From positions 1 through 16,079 of the forward strand of contig JBBIGV010000076.1 in NCBI GenBank assembly GCA_037447335.1: a stretch of DNA of 16,079 bases. The letters run 5' to 3'. The stretch is from JBBIGV01 sp037447335. GTDB taxonomy: Bacteria > Bacteroidota > Ignavibacteria > Ignavibacteriales > Ignavibacteriaceae. The position numbers were made by a program, and so were the translations under genes. Shown here piece by piece: positions 15,327-16,079 of the stretch (positions are counted from its first letter, which is position 1; each line of letters starts with the position of its first letter). The notes beneath the pieces are model-generated. The model had not been told where the DNA came from. It did no database searches and saw only the letters and a list, made by a program, of their open reading frames with translations.

Positions 15327-15868
15327 TTATTTTGAAAACTTTCTTTCATACTCCTCCTTAAGCTCGCTCATCGGTTTGAGTTTAAGAATATTTATGAAAT
15401 GTCACTTGTAACCGCCTGCACCGCCAAGCTTACTGCCAAAATCCTTAAGCGGGGCATTATCAACACTTTCAGCAGTTGCAAAACCGCACAGATATGCTTT
15501 TGCGCCTGCAGTAATAATATTCGCTTTTCTATCATCCACATCTATTATTACCTGAACATAAAACCGGAGTTTTCGCTTCTTCGCATAATCTTCCCTTACC
15601 AATAAATTTAACTTTGCATTAAAAGGAAACGCAGAGGTTTTTATTTCCAGATTTGAAAAATCAGGCTCCCCCTGTTCTTCCCCGCTCTGTTCTTCTTCCA
15701 GTCTCCGAAATAATATTGAGCAAAAACAAATTCCCCTAAATGTCCGGTTAATGTATCAATCTTCGAAGCAACCGTTCTATTTACTTTTGCAAATGAAATC
15801 AATTTCTTTGCTTCTGAAATCATTTCGCCGGTAATAACGACGAATGGATAATTGGTTTTTGAAAACAT
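15327..15868 (-). pseudogene. PD-(D/E)XK nuclease-like protein, broken by one frameshift and one stop
   Basis: Two minus-strand frames form one protein. From ATG 15868 the frame reads MFSKTNYPFVVITG, TLTGHLGEFVFAQYYFGDW and KKNRAGKNRG. At the C5 run 15668-15672 (G5 on the coding strand) one base is missing; adding it gives NRGEPDFSNLEIKTSAFPF, then LVREDYAKKRKLRFYVQVIIDV and SKLGGAGGYK. TGA at 15402-15404 interrupts, and the same frame continues HFINILKLKPMSELKEEYE to TAA at 15327-15329. The repaired protein is about 180 residues. Helix E46 (GHLGEFVF), D70 (EPDF) and E75-I-K77 (LEIKTS) make a PD-(D/E)XK active site with normal spacing, so it was probably a DNase or an endonuclease of unknown target. 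No methyltransferase or helicase lies beside it. It converges on the YARHG gene 21 bases away. Confidence 0.72.
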
Positions 15869-16079
15869 ATTAAACTCATCCTAAATTGTTTAATACAAAA
15901 ACTGAAAACAGCTTAAGCTCTCTCCTGGATAACGTTTAAAATTTCAAAAGATCATCTCATTAATTCTTTAATCAGAAAAATATAGCTAAAAAATTATAAA
16001 TCCTCTGCAATCATAAGAATATATGATTGAAATTTTTTCACAATAATCTGACCTCCAAAATGTTATAAAGATATTTAAT

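Noticed and set aside
15399..15605. Plus-strand frame opposite the nuclease-like gene
   Set aside because: It is antisense to the well-structured minus-strand coding sequence and has no start signals or protein pattern.

Overview
The window looks like chromosomal DNA of a member of the Ignavibacteria (Bacteroidota/Chlorobiota side of the tree) or a close relative. The DNA is AT-rich and uses the standard code. Three secreted proteins end in a type IX secretion (T9SS) C-terminal domain with the QNYPNPFNP signature that is very common in that group. Two divergent genes have Bacteroidota-type promoters (TTTG-N19-TAACTTTG is a full match). A presqualene-route HpnC-HpnD-HpnE squalene operon is present. 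I see no tRNA, rRNA, CRISPR array, IS element or phage gene.

Layout. 1-1007: the 3' part of an MFS drug-efflux gene that has lost its first ~85 codons. 1004-2356 (minus): a MATE exporter. 2422-5402 (minus): hpnC, hpnD and hpnE, overlapping by 8 bases at each junction, which make squalene from farnesyl diphosphate; the MATE gene lies 65 bases downstream and is either cotranscribed or driven by its own promoter. 5403-5782: intergenic, with a very clear terminator. 5783-7126 (minus): a secreted T9SS-exported protein. 7395-8999: prfC (release factor 3), divergent from it. 9000-9585: intergenic, with a strong intrinsic terminator and two inverted repeats. 9586-11372: a broken Omp28-like/T9SS gene. 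11462-14140: a small lipoprotein followed by a subtilisin-like protease whose reading frame is split by a stop. 14331-15305: two gene fragments, one of them a YARHG-domain protein. 15327-15868 (minus): a broken gene whose repaired reading encodes a PD-(D/E)XK nuclease-like protein.

The left and central genes (MATE, hpnCDE, the T9SS protein, prfC) read cleanly. From 9.5 kb onward nearly every larger gene is interrupted. There are three apparent one-base losses in homopolymers (A5 at 10839, A6 at 15203, C5 at 15668) and four in-frame stops of three kinds (TGA 10570, TAA 11247, TAG 13709, TGA on the minus strand at 15402). Either this is a zone of real gene decay, or the assembly is poor here; reads would decide.

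The most interesting biology is the lipoprotein-protease pair at 11.46-14.14 kb. The lipoprotein's globular part lines up by eye with the protease's own N-terminal propeptide, suggesting a membrane-anchored, propeptide-like inhibitor or chaperone encoded just upstream of its target.
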